A stretch of DNA of 12,341 nucleotides from an uncultured Ignavibacteria bacterium (GTDB lineage Bacteria > Bacteroidota > Ignavibacteria > Ignavibacteriales > Melioribacteraceae). Within the stretch, counting starts at the first letter, position 1; every line of letters begins with the position of its first letter. A program made the translations under genes and the position numbers. Positions 1-7,429 of this stretch are shown piece by piece. The notes beneath the pieces were generated by a model that ran no database searches, was not told where the DNA came from, and saw only the letters and a list, made by a program, of their open reading frames with translations. The stretch is from NCBI GenBank assembly GCA_937930275.1, contig CALGLM010000286.1:1-12341 (forward strand). The letters are read 5' to 3'.

Positions 1-764
1 GGATCTAAGCTTAGCGGTATTAAAGATACAATATTTTGAATTACACCTAAAACACTTAATTCGTCATCACTTAATTTGCCCGCAAAATAATAATCAAGAA
101 ACATATCGTAGTTTTTTCTATCTAAGCAGCCTAAACTAAATGCCGAAATAAATTCAAATATCAAATTATTATCGGGTAAATCTTTTGAATCTATTTTCAT
201 TAGTTTATCGCGCAAAGTAAAAACACTTATCATAATTTTAGAACGAATTGCTTCAACCGGTAGTTTTAAATTTAATGCAATTTCGTTAATCGAAAAACCT
301 TCGTAAAATGCAAGTTCAATAACTCTACGTTGCATATCAGTCAGTTTATAATATGCCGAATACATATCATTAGCAATACGAATAGCAGTTTCAATATCTA
401 ATCCGTCAACATATTTGCTTAATGTAGGTAAAATGTATTTATTTTCAAAAGCATCATCATAACTTATTTCAATACTTTCACTTGTCCTATTTCTACGTAA
501 GCTATCTACTGCTCTGTTTCTGGCAAGTAAAAGAATCCACGAATAAACGTTATCCGATTCAATAGGAAAGTGTTTAGCTTTGTTAAATATTATTATAAAT
601 ACTTGCTTTAATACTTGTTCGGCTAAAACCGGTTCGGTACAAATTTTACTAATTAAAGTGAATAAAACTTTTGAATATCTTTTGTATAGCTCTTCCAATC
701 CTAAAATATTATTTTTTGAAGTAAGCTCAATCAGCTTAACATCCGAGTAGTTTTTTAATTCCAC
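1..764 (-). CDS. ECF-type RNA polymerase sigma factor with C-terminal anti-sigma-like extension (partial, C-terminus cut by window edge)
   Basis: 254 codons are visible on the minus strand from a GTG start at 762-764; an in-frame TAA lies nine codons upstream and there is no in-frame ATG between, so GTG is the best start (weak AGGT-like ribosome site). Residues about 24-92 resemble sigma region 2, ending in the basic 'ARNRAVDSLRRNR' stretch. Residues about 141-190 resemble region 4, a helix-turn-helix containing 'LTDMQRRVIELAFYEGFS' and 'EIALNLKLPVEAIRSK'. These are the two parts of an extracytoplasmic-function sigma factor, which directs RNA polymerase to stress or envelope promoters. The protein does not end after region 4: residues 203-254 read 'FEFISAFSLGCLD...' and look like the N-terminal part of RskA-type anti-sigma factors ('ALGALD...E'). 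This suggests a sigma/anti-sigma fusion. It is divergent from alaS. The sigma call is strong; the fused domain is inference. Confidence 0.85.
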   Translation of the reverse strand, partial: MELKNYSDVKLIELTSKNNILGLEELYKRYSKVLFTLISKICTEPVLAEQVLKQVFIIIFNKAKHFPIESDNVYSWILLLARNRAVDSLRRNRTSESIEISYDDAFENKYILPTLSKYVDGLDIETAIRIANDMYSAYYKLTDMQRRVIELAFYEGFSINEIALNLKLPVEAIRSKIMISVFTLRDKLMKIDSKDLPDNNLIFEFISAFSLGCLDRKNYDMFLDYYFAGKLSDDELSVLGVIQNIVSLIPLSLD

Positions 765-947
765 TTTATTACCTAAATTTTGTTTTGTTTAAATTAACTC
801 TAAACTATTAAAAAATCAACATTTAATATATTTTTATAAAAAAACTTAAAACTTAAAATAAATATTATATGTTTACTAATTATCCAAATAAAAAAATTCG
901 GTAAAAAATATTATATTTAAGGTCAAAAAAAATTTTAAAGGGAAAAG
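765..947. promoter_or_regulatory. Divergent promoter region between the sigma factor gene and alaS
   Basis: This 183-bp, very AT-rich gap separates two divergent genes and must hold both promoters. No clear -35/-10 pair can be assigned amid the A/T runs. An imperfect direct repeat of ACTTAAA sits at about 844-857. A purine-rich AAGGGA at 938-943, four bases before the alaS ATG, is a plausible ribosome binding site. No T-box or other riboswitch-like structure is evident. Confidence 0.5.
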
Positions 948-3530
948 ATGACATCGCAAGAAATTAGACAGAGTTTTTTAGATTTTTTTGAAAAGAAACA
1001 CCACAACATAGTAAAAAGTGCTTCCGTAGTTCCTTTTGATGACCCGACATTGCTATTTACAAATGCCGGTATGAATCAATTTAAGGACGTTTTTTTGGGT
1101 ACGGGGAAGCGTGATTATAAAAGAGCAGCCGACACACAAAAATGTATTAGAGTTAGCGGTAAACATAACGACCTTGAAGAAGTCGGACATGATACTTACC
1201 ATCATACATTTTTTGAAATGCTCGGTAATTGGTCATTTGGCGATTATTATAAAGCCGAAGCTATTGAATGGGCTTGGGAATTATTAACGGAAGTTTGGAA
1301 ATTACCCAAAGAACGTTTGTGGGCTACTGTTTATAGAACGGATGATGAAGCTTTAGAACTATGGAAAACAAAAACTGATATAAATCCTAATCATATCCTT
1401 AAATTTGACGAAAAGGATAACTTCTGGGAAATGGGGGATACCGGACCTTGTGGACCTTGCAGCGAAATTCATATAAACATAAGCGATGATTATGATAACC
1501 CTAAATGGGTTAATGCGGGAACACCGGAATGTATTGAAATATGGAATTTAGTTTTTATACAATATAACCGTGATATTACTAAACAACTACACGAACTACC
1601 TGCAAAGCACGTAGATACGGGAATGGGTTTTGAAAGAATTTGCGCAGTTGTTCAAGGTAAAAAATCGAATTACGATAGTGACGTTTTTACTCCTATAATT
1701 AATAAAATTTCGGAAATATCAAAGGTTCCGTATCTTGTTGAAGAACACCAAATTGCAATGCGAGTTATTGCTGACCATATTCGTACTTTAACTTTTGCAA
1801 TTGCTGACGGAGCAGCACCAAGTAACGAAGGACGCGGATATGTTTTAAGACGTATTTTACGCAGAGCTGCACGATACGGGAGAAAAATTAATTTAACAGA
1901 ACCATTTTTGTACAAATTAGTTGACACTTTAATTAATAATATGGGTTCTATTTTCCCCGAAATAGTTGAAAATTCAGAAAAAGTTAAAAATATAATTCAA
2001 GCCGAAGAAAATAGTTTTCATGCCACTTTAGATAGAGGTATTGAATTGTTTGAAGATGCTGCAAAACAAGTTAAAGATAAAGGATTAAACGTAATTTCAG
2101 GTGAAGAAGTATTTAAATTATACGATACATTCGGATTCCCTGTTGATTTAACCGCAGTTATGGCTAAAGAAAAAGGACTTGAAATTGACGAAGATAAATT
2201 TAAATCTTTAATGACCGAGCAAAAAGAAAGAGCAAGAAAAGTTACAAAAGAAAAACTTTCCGCATTAAATATTTCGGTTCAAACTGATTTTGGCGATGAT
2301 TTTAACCAATTACCGGATACACTTTTTACGGGATACACAACAATTTCGGAAAAAACAAAAGTAGTTTATATAAAAGATTTGGAACACGCTACGGCTATTG
2401 TGTTAGAAAAGACTCCCTTTTACCCCGAATCGGGCGGTCAGGTTGATGACCATGGAATATTAGTTTATAATGGTGTTGAAATAAATATTAACGGATTGAC
2501 AAAAGTTAATAACAAAATAATTCATTTAGTGGAAAAAATCGAGAATCCTCCTAAGTTAGGTGAGGAAGTTGAAGCAGTAGTTGAAGGAAAAAGAAGAAAA
2601 GATATTATGAGTAACCACTCGGCTACTCATTTACTTCACAAAGCATTACGTACGGTTTTAGGCACACACGTTAAACAAAGCGGTTCGTTTGTAGGACCCG
2701 ATAGATTAAGATTTGATTTCTCTCACTTTGAAAAAGTTAATGATGAACAATTAAAACTTATTGAACAGATGGTTAATGAAAAAATTCGGGAGAATTTAGA
2801 GCTAAACCATCATCGCAATATTCCTTTTGAAAAAGCCAAAGAGATGGGTGCTTTAATGTTCTTTGGCGATAAATACGGTGATAAAGTAAACGTAGTTCAG
2901 TTTGGTAATTATAGCATGGAGTTTTGCGGTGGTACTCACGTTAGTAATACGGCCGAAATAGGCATGTTCAAAATTATAAGCGAATCATCAATTGCCGGCG
3001 GGGTACGTAGAATTGAAGCCGTTACCGGAAGGGGTGTAGAAAAACTGATAGAACACCAAGAAATAGAAATAGCCAAATTAAATAATTTAGCCGCTCAGCT
3101 TAATGAAGAAAAGCGTAAATTAGAAAAGGAACTGGCAGATTATAAATTGAAAGAAAAGTTAGGCGGTATTGACTTAGTATTAAAAAACTCTGCAGAAATT
3201 GCCGGAATTAATGTTTATAAAGGTAAAATTAATGCCGAGAATATGGATGAGTTAAAATCATTTGGTGATGAACTAAGGAACAAAATTAAAAGCGGAATAG
3301 GTGTGCTTTATTCCGAAATTGACCAAAAAGCAAGTATTGTTTGTGTTGTAAGCGATGATTTAATTAAAGATAAAAAATTAAGCGCCGGAAAAATTGTTGG
3401 TGCGTTAGCTAAAATTGTTGACGGCGGCGGCGGCGGAAAACCGCACTTAGCAACTGCGGGCGGTAAATCTGTTGATAAAATTGAATTAGCCTATTTATCA
3501 ACTGAAGAAATAATAAATAGCATGTTATAA
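948..3530 (+). CDS. alaS: Alanine--tRNA ligase (alanyl-tRNA synthetase)
   Basis: Full-length class II alanyl-tRNA synthetase, 860 residues (E. coli AlaRS is 876). It charges tRNA-Ala with alanine using ATP in the cytoplasm and clears mischarged Ser/Gly-tRNA. The N-terminus carries the family signature around 'FTNAGMNQFKDVFLG' and the aminoacylation core 'GNWSFGDYYK...GDTGPCGPCSEIH'. The editing domain has the zinc-type site HxxxH (H557, H561) plus CxxxH (C660, H664 in 'CGGTHVSNTAEIG'), all four ligands intact. A coiled-coil segment (about 698-730) precedes the C-Ala domain, which ends in the glycine-rich 'GGGGGKPHLATAGGK' motif. The start at 948 follows an AAGGGA ribosome site and gives the usual 'MTSQEIRQSFLDFF' N-terminus. 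The gene is monocistronic in this window, ending in a strong terminator. Confidence 0.98.
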   Translation: MTSQEIRQSFLDFFEKKHHNIVKSASVVPFDDPTLLFTNAGMNQFKDVFLGTGKRDYKRAADTQKCIRVSGKHNDLEEVGHDTYHHTFFEMLGNWSFGDYYKAEAIEWAWELLTEVWKLPKERLWATVYRTDDEALELWKTKTDINPNHILKFDEKDNFWEMGDTGPCGPCSEIHINISDDYDNPKWVNAGTPECIEIWNLVFIQYNRDITKQLHELPAKHVDTGMGFERICAVVQGKKSNYDSDVFTPIINKISEISKVPYLVEEHQIAMRVIADHIRTLTFAIADGAAPSNEGRGYVLRRILRRAARYGRKINLTEPFLYKLVDTLINNMGSIFPEIVENSEKVKNIIQAEENSFHATLDRGIELFEDAAKQVKDKGLNVISGEEVFKLYDTFGFPVDLTAVMAKEKGLEIDEDKFKSLMTEQKERARKVTKEKLSALNISVQTDFGDDFNQLPDTLFTGYTTISEKTKVVYIKDLEHATAIVLEKTPFYPESGGQVDDHGILVYNGVEININGLTKVNNKIIHLVEKIENPPKLGEEVEAVVEGKRRKDIMSNHSATHLLHKALRTVLGTHVKQSGSFVGPDRLRFDFSHFEKVNDEQLKLIEQMVNEKIRENLELNHHRNIPFEKAKEMGALMFFGDKYGDKVNVVQFGNYSMEFCGGTHVSNTAEIGMFKIISESSIAGGVRRIEAVTGRGVEKLIEHQEIEIAKLNNLAAQLNEEKRKLEKELADYKLKEKLGGIDLVLKNSAEIAGINVYKGKINAENMDELKSFGDELRNKIKSGIGVLYSEIDQKASIVCVVSDDLIKDKKLSAGKIVGALAKIVDGGGGGKPHLATAGGKSVDKIELAYLSTEEIINSML

Positions 3531-3553
3531 TTCATTTAATGATTTAATTTTCT

Positions 3554-3597
3554 ACCCTCTTTATTCCTAACATTAGGTTAAAGAGGGTTTTGTTTTT
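3554..3597 (+). terminator. Rho-independent terminator of alaS
   Basis: A 10-bp perfect stem, ACCCTCTTTA (3554-3563) with TAAAGAGGGT (3579-3588), encloses a second small stem CCTA/TAGG. It is followed by the T-rich run TTTTGTTTTT. It lies 24 bases after the alaS stop codon, between alaS and the convergent sigma-54 regulator. The T-run is on the plus side, so it serves alaS primarily. Confidence 0.9.
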
Positions 3598-3621
3598 ATA
3601 TTACAATAATATAACTATTAG

Positions 3622-4965
3622 TTATTTAATCAGTCCGTATTTATGCATTAACCGCCATAAAGTTGTTCTGCTTATATTTAATTCTTCGGCAGTTAAATTT
3701 TTATTCCACTTGTTTTTTGCAAGAGAATTTAACAAAACATCTTTTGCAATCTTTTTGGAATATTCATTATACTCTTTTTCTTCTTTAATAGGTTCGGTTT
3801 TATTATTTATTTTTACAAAAGGAGGTAATTTATTTATATCAATAGGGCTGTTTGCAGCAGTTCTTACAAATGCAAATTCAATTATATTTTCAAGTTCACG
3901 AACGTTCCCCGGATATTGATAATTAATTAATATATCTGCAGCTTGATCTGTTAATTCCGAAATTTGTTTATTGTACAACAACGAAAATTTTGTTAAAAAA
4001 TGATTTATTAATGGTACAATATCCGACTTTCTTTCACGTAATGGGGGTAAATGCACCGGTATTACATTTAGGCGATAAAATAAATCCTCTCTTAAAGTTC
4101 CGTTATTTAATGCTGTTTTAATATTTTTGTTAGTAGCGGCAATTACTCTTACATTCACTTTACGAGTTAAAGATTCCCCGATTCTTTCAAAAGTTCCTTC
4201 TTGTAAAACTCGTAATAATTGTAATTGGGTTTGAACAGGTATTTCCCCTATTTCATCTAAAAAAATTGTTCCGCCGTCAGCTATTTCAAATCTACCGGGT
4301 CTATCTTTTATCGCATCCGTAAACGCACCTTTAACATGACCAAATAACTCGGCAGCCAATAAATTAGGGGGAAATACTGCACAATTAATTTTAATATAAG
4401 GTTTGTTTTTTCTTTTAGATGTAATTTGAATTGCATTTGCCACCATTTCTTTACCGGTTCCGCTTTCACCTGTAATAAATACTGGAGCGTCACTATCCGT
4501 AATTTCGCTTAGCAGTTCATATATTTCCGTCATCTGATTACTTTTTCCGATAATACCGTAATAATCAGAATCTTTAATTAAGCTTTGGTGTAATCTTTCT
4601 GCTTCGGATAATTCTCTAAAAGTTAAAATGCCGCCTAAAGGATTATTAAACGAATCATAAAGAATTGACGAATTTAATACAATATCAATTTTTATTCCGG
4701 ATTTTTTATACAGTTCGTAATTAAAATCGGTTATTGTTTTATTCGATTTTAATGCTAATGCTATCGGACAGTTTTTTGCACATTCGCCGGGTTTAATTAC
4801 GTATTTACAAAATTTACCGTTAACTTCGCTTCGTAAATAACCGGTTATTTTTTCGGCAGCAGAATTAAAATAAACAATTTTAAAATCTTTATTAACAGCA
4901 ATAACACCTTCGCTAATGCTATCTAAAATAAAGTCTTTAATATTGGAGTGGTTTATATTAATCAT
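3622..4965 (-). CDS. PAS-domain sigma-54-dependent transcriptional activator (Fis-type HTH)
   Basis: A 447-residue bacterial enhancer-binding protein that would use ATP hydrolysis to open sigma-54 promoters. Residues about 8-120 form a PAS sensor ('DSISEGVIAVNKDFKIVYFN', 'AAEKITGY') containing three cysteines, C53, C62 and C66 (C-x8-C-x3-C). Residues about 138-375 are the AAA+ domain: Walker A GESGTGKE (166-173), sigma-54 contact loop GAFTDA (213-218), Walker B GGTIFLDE (231-238), arginine-finger region REDLFYRLN (302-310) and YPGNVREL (361-368). Residues about 412-447 are a Fis-type helix-turn-helix ('AEELNISRTTLWRLMHKYGL'). There is no receiver domain, so it probably senses its signal directly. 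The contact loop differs from the canonical GAFTGA by an Asp. It is encoded on the same strand as the cytochrome operon, about 320 bp downstream of it, with the MITE-like element between. The ribosome site is weak. The natural target is unknown. Confidence 0.95.
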   Translation of the reverse strand: MININHSNIKDFILDSISEGVIAVNKDFKIVYFNSAAEKITGYLRSEVNGKFCKYVIKPGECAKNCPIALALKSNKTITDFNYELYKKSGIKIDIVLNSSILYDSFNNPLGGILTFRELSEAERLHQSLIKDSDYYGIIGKSNQMTEIYELLSEITDSDAPVFITGESGTGKEMVANAIQITSKRKNKPYIKINCAVFPPNLLAAELFGHVKGAFTDAIKDRPGRFEIADGGTIFLDEIGEIPVQTQLQLLRVLQEGTFERIGESLTRKVNVRVIAATNKNIKTALNNGTLREDLFYRLNVIPVHLPPLRERKSDIVPLINHFLTKFSLLYNKQISELTDQAADILINYQYPGNVRELENIIEFAFVRTAANSPIDINKLPPFVKINNKTEPIKEEKEYNEYSKKIAKDVLLNSLAKNKWNKNLTAEELNISRTTLWRLMHKYGLIK

Positions 4966-5082
4966 GTGTGCCTAAGTTTTTCTAATCCTTCTTCCCTATT
5001 GTAAAAATTAATAATAAAAGAAAAAAGGGGTTGTATCAAAACAAAAAGAGCCAATTTAATGCAAAAATCAACTCACCTCTAA

Positions 5083-5120
5083 CCCCTCTCTCTTGAACTG
5101 AATACTGAATAAGAGAGGGG
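5083..5120. repeat. Internal hairpin 1 of the MITE-like element
   Basis: CCCCTCTCT near 5083-5091 pairs with AGAGAGGGG at 5112-5120, with a loop of about 20 bases. The C-rich arm is preceded by ACCTCTAA, a sequence echoed in inverted form beside hairpin 2. Confidence 0.6.
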
Positions 5121-5188
5121 AATATTTATCTGTTTGTAAAGTTGTAACTATTTTTAATAAAATCACTTATAATCACACAAACCGTCAT

Positions 5189-5209
5189 CCCTCTCTTCCG
5201 AAGAGAGGG
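5189..5209. repeat. Internal hairpin 2: perfect 10-bp palindrome
   Basis: CCCTCTCTTC (5189-5198), a single C, then GAAGAGAGGG (5200-5209) form a perfect inverted repeat. It shares the CCCTCTCT core with hairpin 1. No T-run follows on either strand, so it is not an obvious intrinsic terminator, although it could stabilise or stop the cytochrome-operon transcript. Confidence 0.65.
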
Positions 5210-5284
5210 ACCGAGGTTAAGTTCTTAATCTCAAAACGTGACAATTTATCTTAACAGCCACTTTTGATACAGCCCCTTAATAAA

Positions 5285-6196
5285 TTATAACCTTTGTTCC
5301 GCACCGTAAATATTTAATTTACCGTTGATATGTTTTGTAGAATCGGTTATAGTCCAAGTATTGTTTGAATATGATACTTCGTTAGTATGGCACATGCTAC
5401 AATTACTTGCAAAAGAACCTTGCGGATGTGTTCCAGTCGGTAAAGGATTACCCGTAACTACATCACCATGGCAACTACCGCATTTAATTCGGGGATTATC
5501 TCCCGGATCTTTTGTCCATGATACAACATTATCAATATTTCCGTTTTTAAAGTATCCGTGGCAATAAACCTGACTGCAGGTACCGTTACCAAAATCATAA
5601 CTCGGATTCGGAATAAACGGGGTTCTATTAGGATCGCGCGAAAAAGAACTATCTGTATTAGATTTTGTTAAAGCCAAACCGCTAATACTTAATTCGGCGG
5701 GCAATCCGTTAATATGTGATTTAACATAACTTCCTACAACTGTAATACGCGGATGACAATCATAACAACTTAAATTAGCAGCCGCAATTTTAACATCATA
5801 AGCATGCGTTGTGTGTACCCCGACACCTCTATCCGAAGTTAGCATTGCTCCTCCTATTGCTCGCGGAGGCGCTACACGCTGAGAATTATTAAAATCGCCG
5901 TGACAAGTATTGCAAGCTTCAGGACCGCGTGAGCTTGCATGGCAGCCCGAATTTTTACAACTAACCATTGCTGTACCACCGGAATAATCTGCCGCATGAC
6001 AGCTTTTGCAGTCGTCCAATTTCCAATTTGTAAGACGTAAAGTTGCAGCATGGAAATTATTTGATGTAGGATCTGCAAATCCTTTACCGTGTACACCAAG
6101 CGAATTATTCACCGTTATATCCGGTTCTGTATCGCTGCAGCCAAAAAATAATACCATGCTAAATGATAAGCAAATTAAAAAGATTTTATATTTCAT
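5285..6196 (-). CDS. Heptaheme c-type cytochrome lipoprotein (CxxCH / CX4CH type)
   Basis: A 303-residue exported multiheme cytochrome, fourth and last gene of the operon, 17 bp after the 14-heme gene. The N-terminus is a lipoprotein signal peptide with lipobox 'LFFGC' (C20), so the mature protein is probably anchored in the outer membrane. Seven heme sites are visible: CxxCH at C63, C95, C144, C239 and C266, and the wider CX4CH at C80 ('CKNSGCH') and C207 ('CSQVYCH'). Mixed CX4CH/CxxCH spacing is typical of a multiheme family abundant in Geobacter. It likely serves as the terminal, possibly surface-exposed, electron-transfer partner of the barrel and 14-heme protein. Between about 160 and 205 lies a heme-free segment. 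The ribosome site is GGGGACA. The MITE-like element starts 6 bp after its stop, so the native C-terminus may have been altered; this is speculative. Confidence 0.9.
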   Translation of the reverse strand: MKYKIFLICLSFSMVLFFGCSDTEPDITVNNSLGVHGKGFADPTSNNFHAATLRLTNWKLDDCKSCHAADYSGGTAMVSCKNSGCHASSRGPEACNTCHGDFNNSQRVAPPRAIGGAMLTSDRGVGVHTTHAYDVKIAAANLSCYDCHPRITVVGSYVKSHINGLPAELSISGLALTKSNTDSSFSRDPNRTPFIPNPSYDFGNGTCSQVYCHGYFKNGNIDNVVSWTKDPGDNPRIKCGSCHGDVVTGNPLPTGTHPQGSFASNCSMCHTNEVSYSNNTWTITDSTKHINGKLNIYGAEQRL

Positions 6197-6213
6197 ATTT
6201 TATCTGTCCCCTA

Positions 6214-7428
6214 TTATTTAGCACCATGGCAATATCCACAAAATCCTACACCGGCAATACCGTTAGGTCGAGCATTAGGATCTGTATGACAAGTATAACA
6301 CAATGAATTTTTATCACTATGCCAATCGCCTTCAAAATCACTTAAGAAGTTATTTGCGTGCGTTCTCGGATTTGTCATTTTTATACCGTCATTATCGGTA
6401 TGGCACAAAATGCAGTTTGCATCGGCTCCGTTCACATCATGACATGATGCACAACTTTCAATATCTCTTTTAGCTAAAACACTATGCTCGCCTCCGCCGC
6501 TACCGTATCCGCCCATCATTACAAATCCCTTAACCATGTGTGAATGCGGTACCACTCCTCCCATTGCAAAATCACCTCCGGTAGAACTATGGCACTCGAC
6601 ACAAAAAGTTTCGCGTTGATGACAAGTAGTACATTCGGTTGATTTTGATTTGGCATCAATACCATGCGTGTACTTGTAATTAAGGTCATGAACAAGTGTA
6701 ATCTGTTGATTTTTTACCATGTTATTCCCTTTTGCAGGCGAAAACGGAACGTAAAAATCTGTTTTAGTATTTGCCGAAGATATACCTGTAGTACCGTTAT
6801 GGCAATTATCGCATGATTCTTCAGTGTGGCACATTGCACATGACTGCGGGTTATTGGCATACAATATTTTATGGTTTTTCTTAAAATCTGCTGTTTGATG
6901 ATTAACCGGAATTAAATTAACTGTAGATTTATGACACGCTGCACATTCTGCAGATGCAGGTCCTTCAACATTGTGACAAGCATAGCATGTTTCCATATTA
7001 GGTACTGCACCTATTGCTTGTGTTGAGTAATCAACTTCATTAATTCCTTTGTGACAAACTAAGCAATCATCATCTTTTTTTGCACCGTGCTGCATATGAT
7101 TAAAATATAATCCGCTAACTTTTTGTTGCAATGGTTCAAAAACATCTTCATAATGGCAAACACCGCAGTTTTTTTCATCTTCAACATCATGACAACCCGC
7201 ACAAACTTCTTTTTCGGGAATCAACCTATCAGTTAATGATTGCGATTCCGGTACTTTAGCATGACAGGTAGCACATTCAACAGCGCCGGCATGTGTTTTA
7301 TGAGAAAACTTAATAATACCGCTATTGCTTTTATTCTCCGTTCTGTAAGTATATCCGCTAAATAGCGAAATTACTACAAACGATACGAAGATGTAAAATA
7401 GTCCTAAGTAAATATTTTTTATTTTCAT
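6214..7428 (-). CDS. Tetradecaheme (14-heme) c-type cytochrome
   Basis: A 404-residue exported cytochrome with 14 canonical CxxCH motifs, the cysteine pairs starting at C52, C76, C88, C122, C148, C162, C197, C206, C266, C276, C326, C339, C377 and C397. That is about one heme per 25 residues of mature protein, with many extra histidines available as distal ligands. A hydrophobic N-terminal segment (about 6-26) is a signal peptide or anchor with no lipobox and no sharp cleavage site. Motifs often come in close pairs (76/88, 148/162, 197/206, 266/276, 326/339), as in linear heme wires. A Gly/Met/His-rich loop (about 286-314) separates hemes 10 and 11. Its ATG begins one base after the stop of the barrel gene (TAA-T-ATG), implying translational coupling. 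The role is inferred to be an electron wire working through or beside that barrel. No similarity to MtrA is evident by eye beyond the heme motifs. Confidence 0.93.
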   Translation of the reverse strand: MKIKNIYLGLFYIFVSFVVISLFSGYTYRTENKSNSGIIKFSHKTHAGAVECATCHAKVPESQSLTDRLIPEKEVCAGCHDVEDEKNCGVCHYEDVFEPLQQKVSGLYFNHMQHGAKKDDDCLVCHKGINEVDYSTQAIGAVPNMETCYACHNVEGPASAECAACHKSTVNLIPVNHQTADFKKNHKILYANNPQSCAMCHTEESCDNCHNGTTGISSANTKTDFYVPFSPAKGNNMVKNQQITLVHDLNYKYTHGIDAKSKSTECTTCHQRETFCVECHSSTGGDFAMGGVVPHSHMVKGFVMMGGYGSGGGEHSVLAKRDIESCASCHDVNGADANCILCHTDNDGIKMTNPRTHANNFLSDFEGDWHSDKNSLCYTCHTDPNARPNGIAGVGFCGYCHGAK

Positions 7429-7429
7429 A

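Larger units (their letters stand above)
5025..5278. mobile_element. MITE-like element with 17-bp terminal inverted repeats
   Basis: The ends AAGGGGTTGTATCAAAA (5025-5041) and TTTTGATACAGCCCCTT (5262-5278) are inverted repeats matching at 16 of 17 positions. They bound about 254 bp with no credible ORF. Ends of the form GGGGCTGT-N-TCAAAA resemble termini of DDE-transposase insertion sequences (IS5/IS1182-like), so this could be a non-autonomous derivative; that family link is from memory. The interior holds two hairpins built from CCCCTCTCT/AGAGAGGGG. No convincing target-site duplication is seen. The element lies between the sigma-54 regulator and the cytochrome operon, and its right end is only 6 bp from the stop codon of the heptaheme gene. 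Confidence 0.65.

Noticed and set aside
765..947. A T-box or other amino-acid-responsive leader before alaS.
   Set aside because: No stem-loop, specifier region or antiterminator-like sequence is visible; the region is low-complexity A/T.
3590..3919. Plus-strand ORF of 109 codons.
   Set aside because: It lies antisense to the C-terminal part of the sigma-54 activator, which has intact domains; it is a shadow frame. The same applies to the antisense ORFs within alaS, the cytochrome genes, pdxB and the FIST-like gene.
5381..5410. A TGGCAC-like sequence on the plus strand suggesting a sigma-54 -24 element.
   Set aside because: It lies inside the heptaheme coding region, reflects a CxxCH codon string, has no GC at the right -12 spacing and points away from any plus-strand gene nearby.
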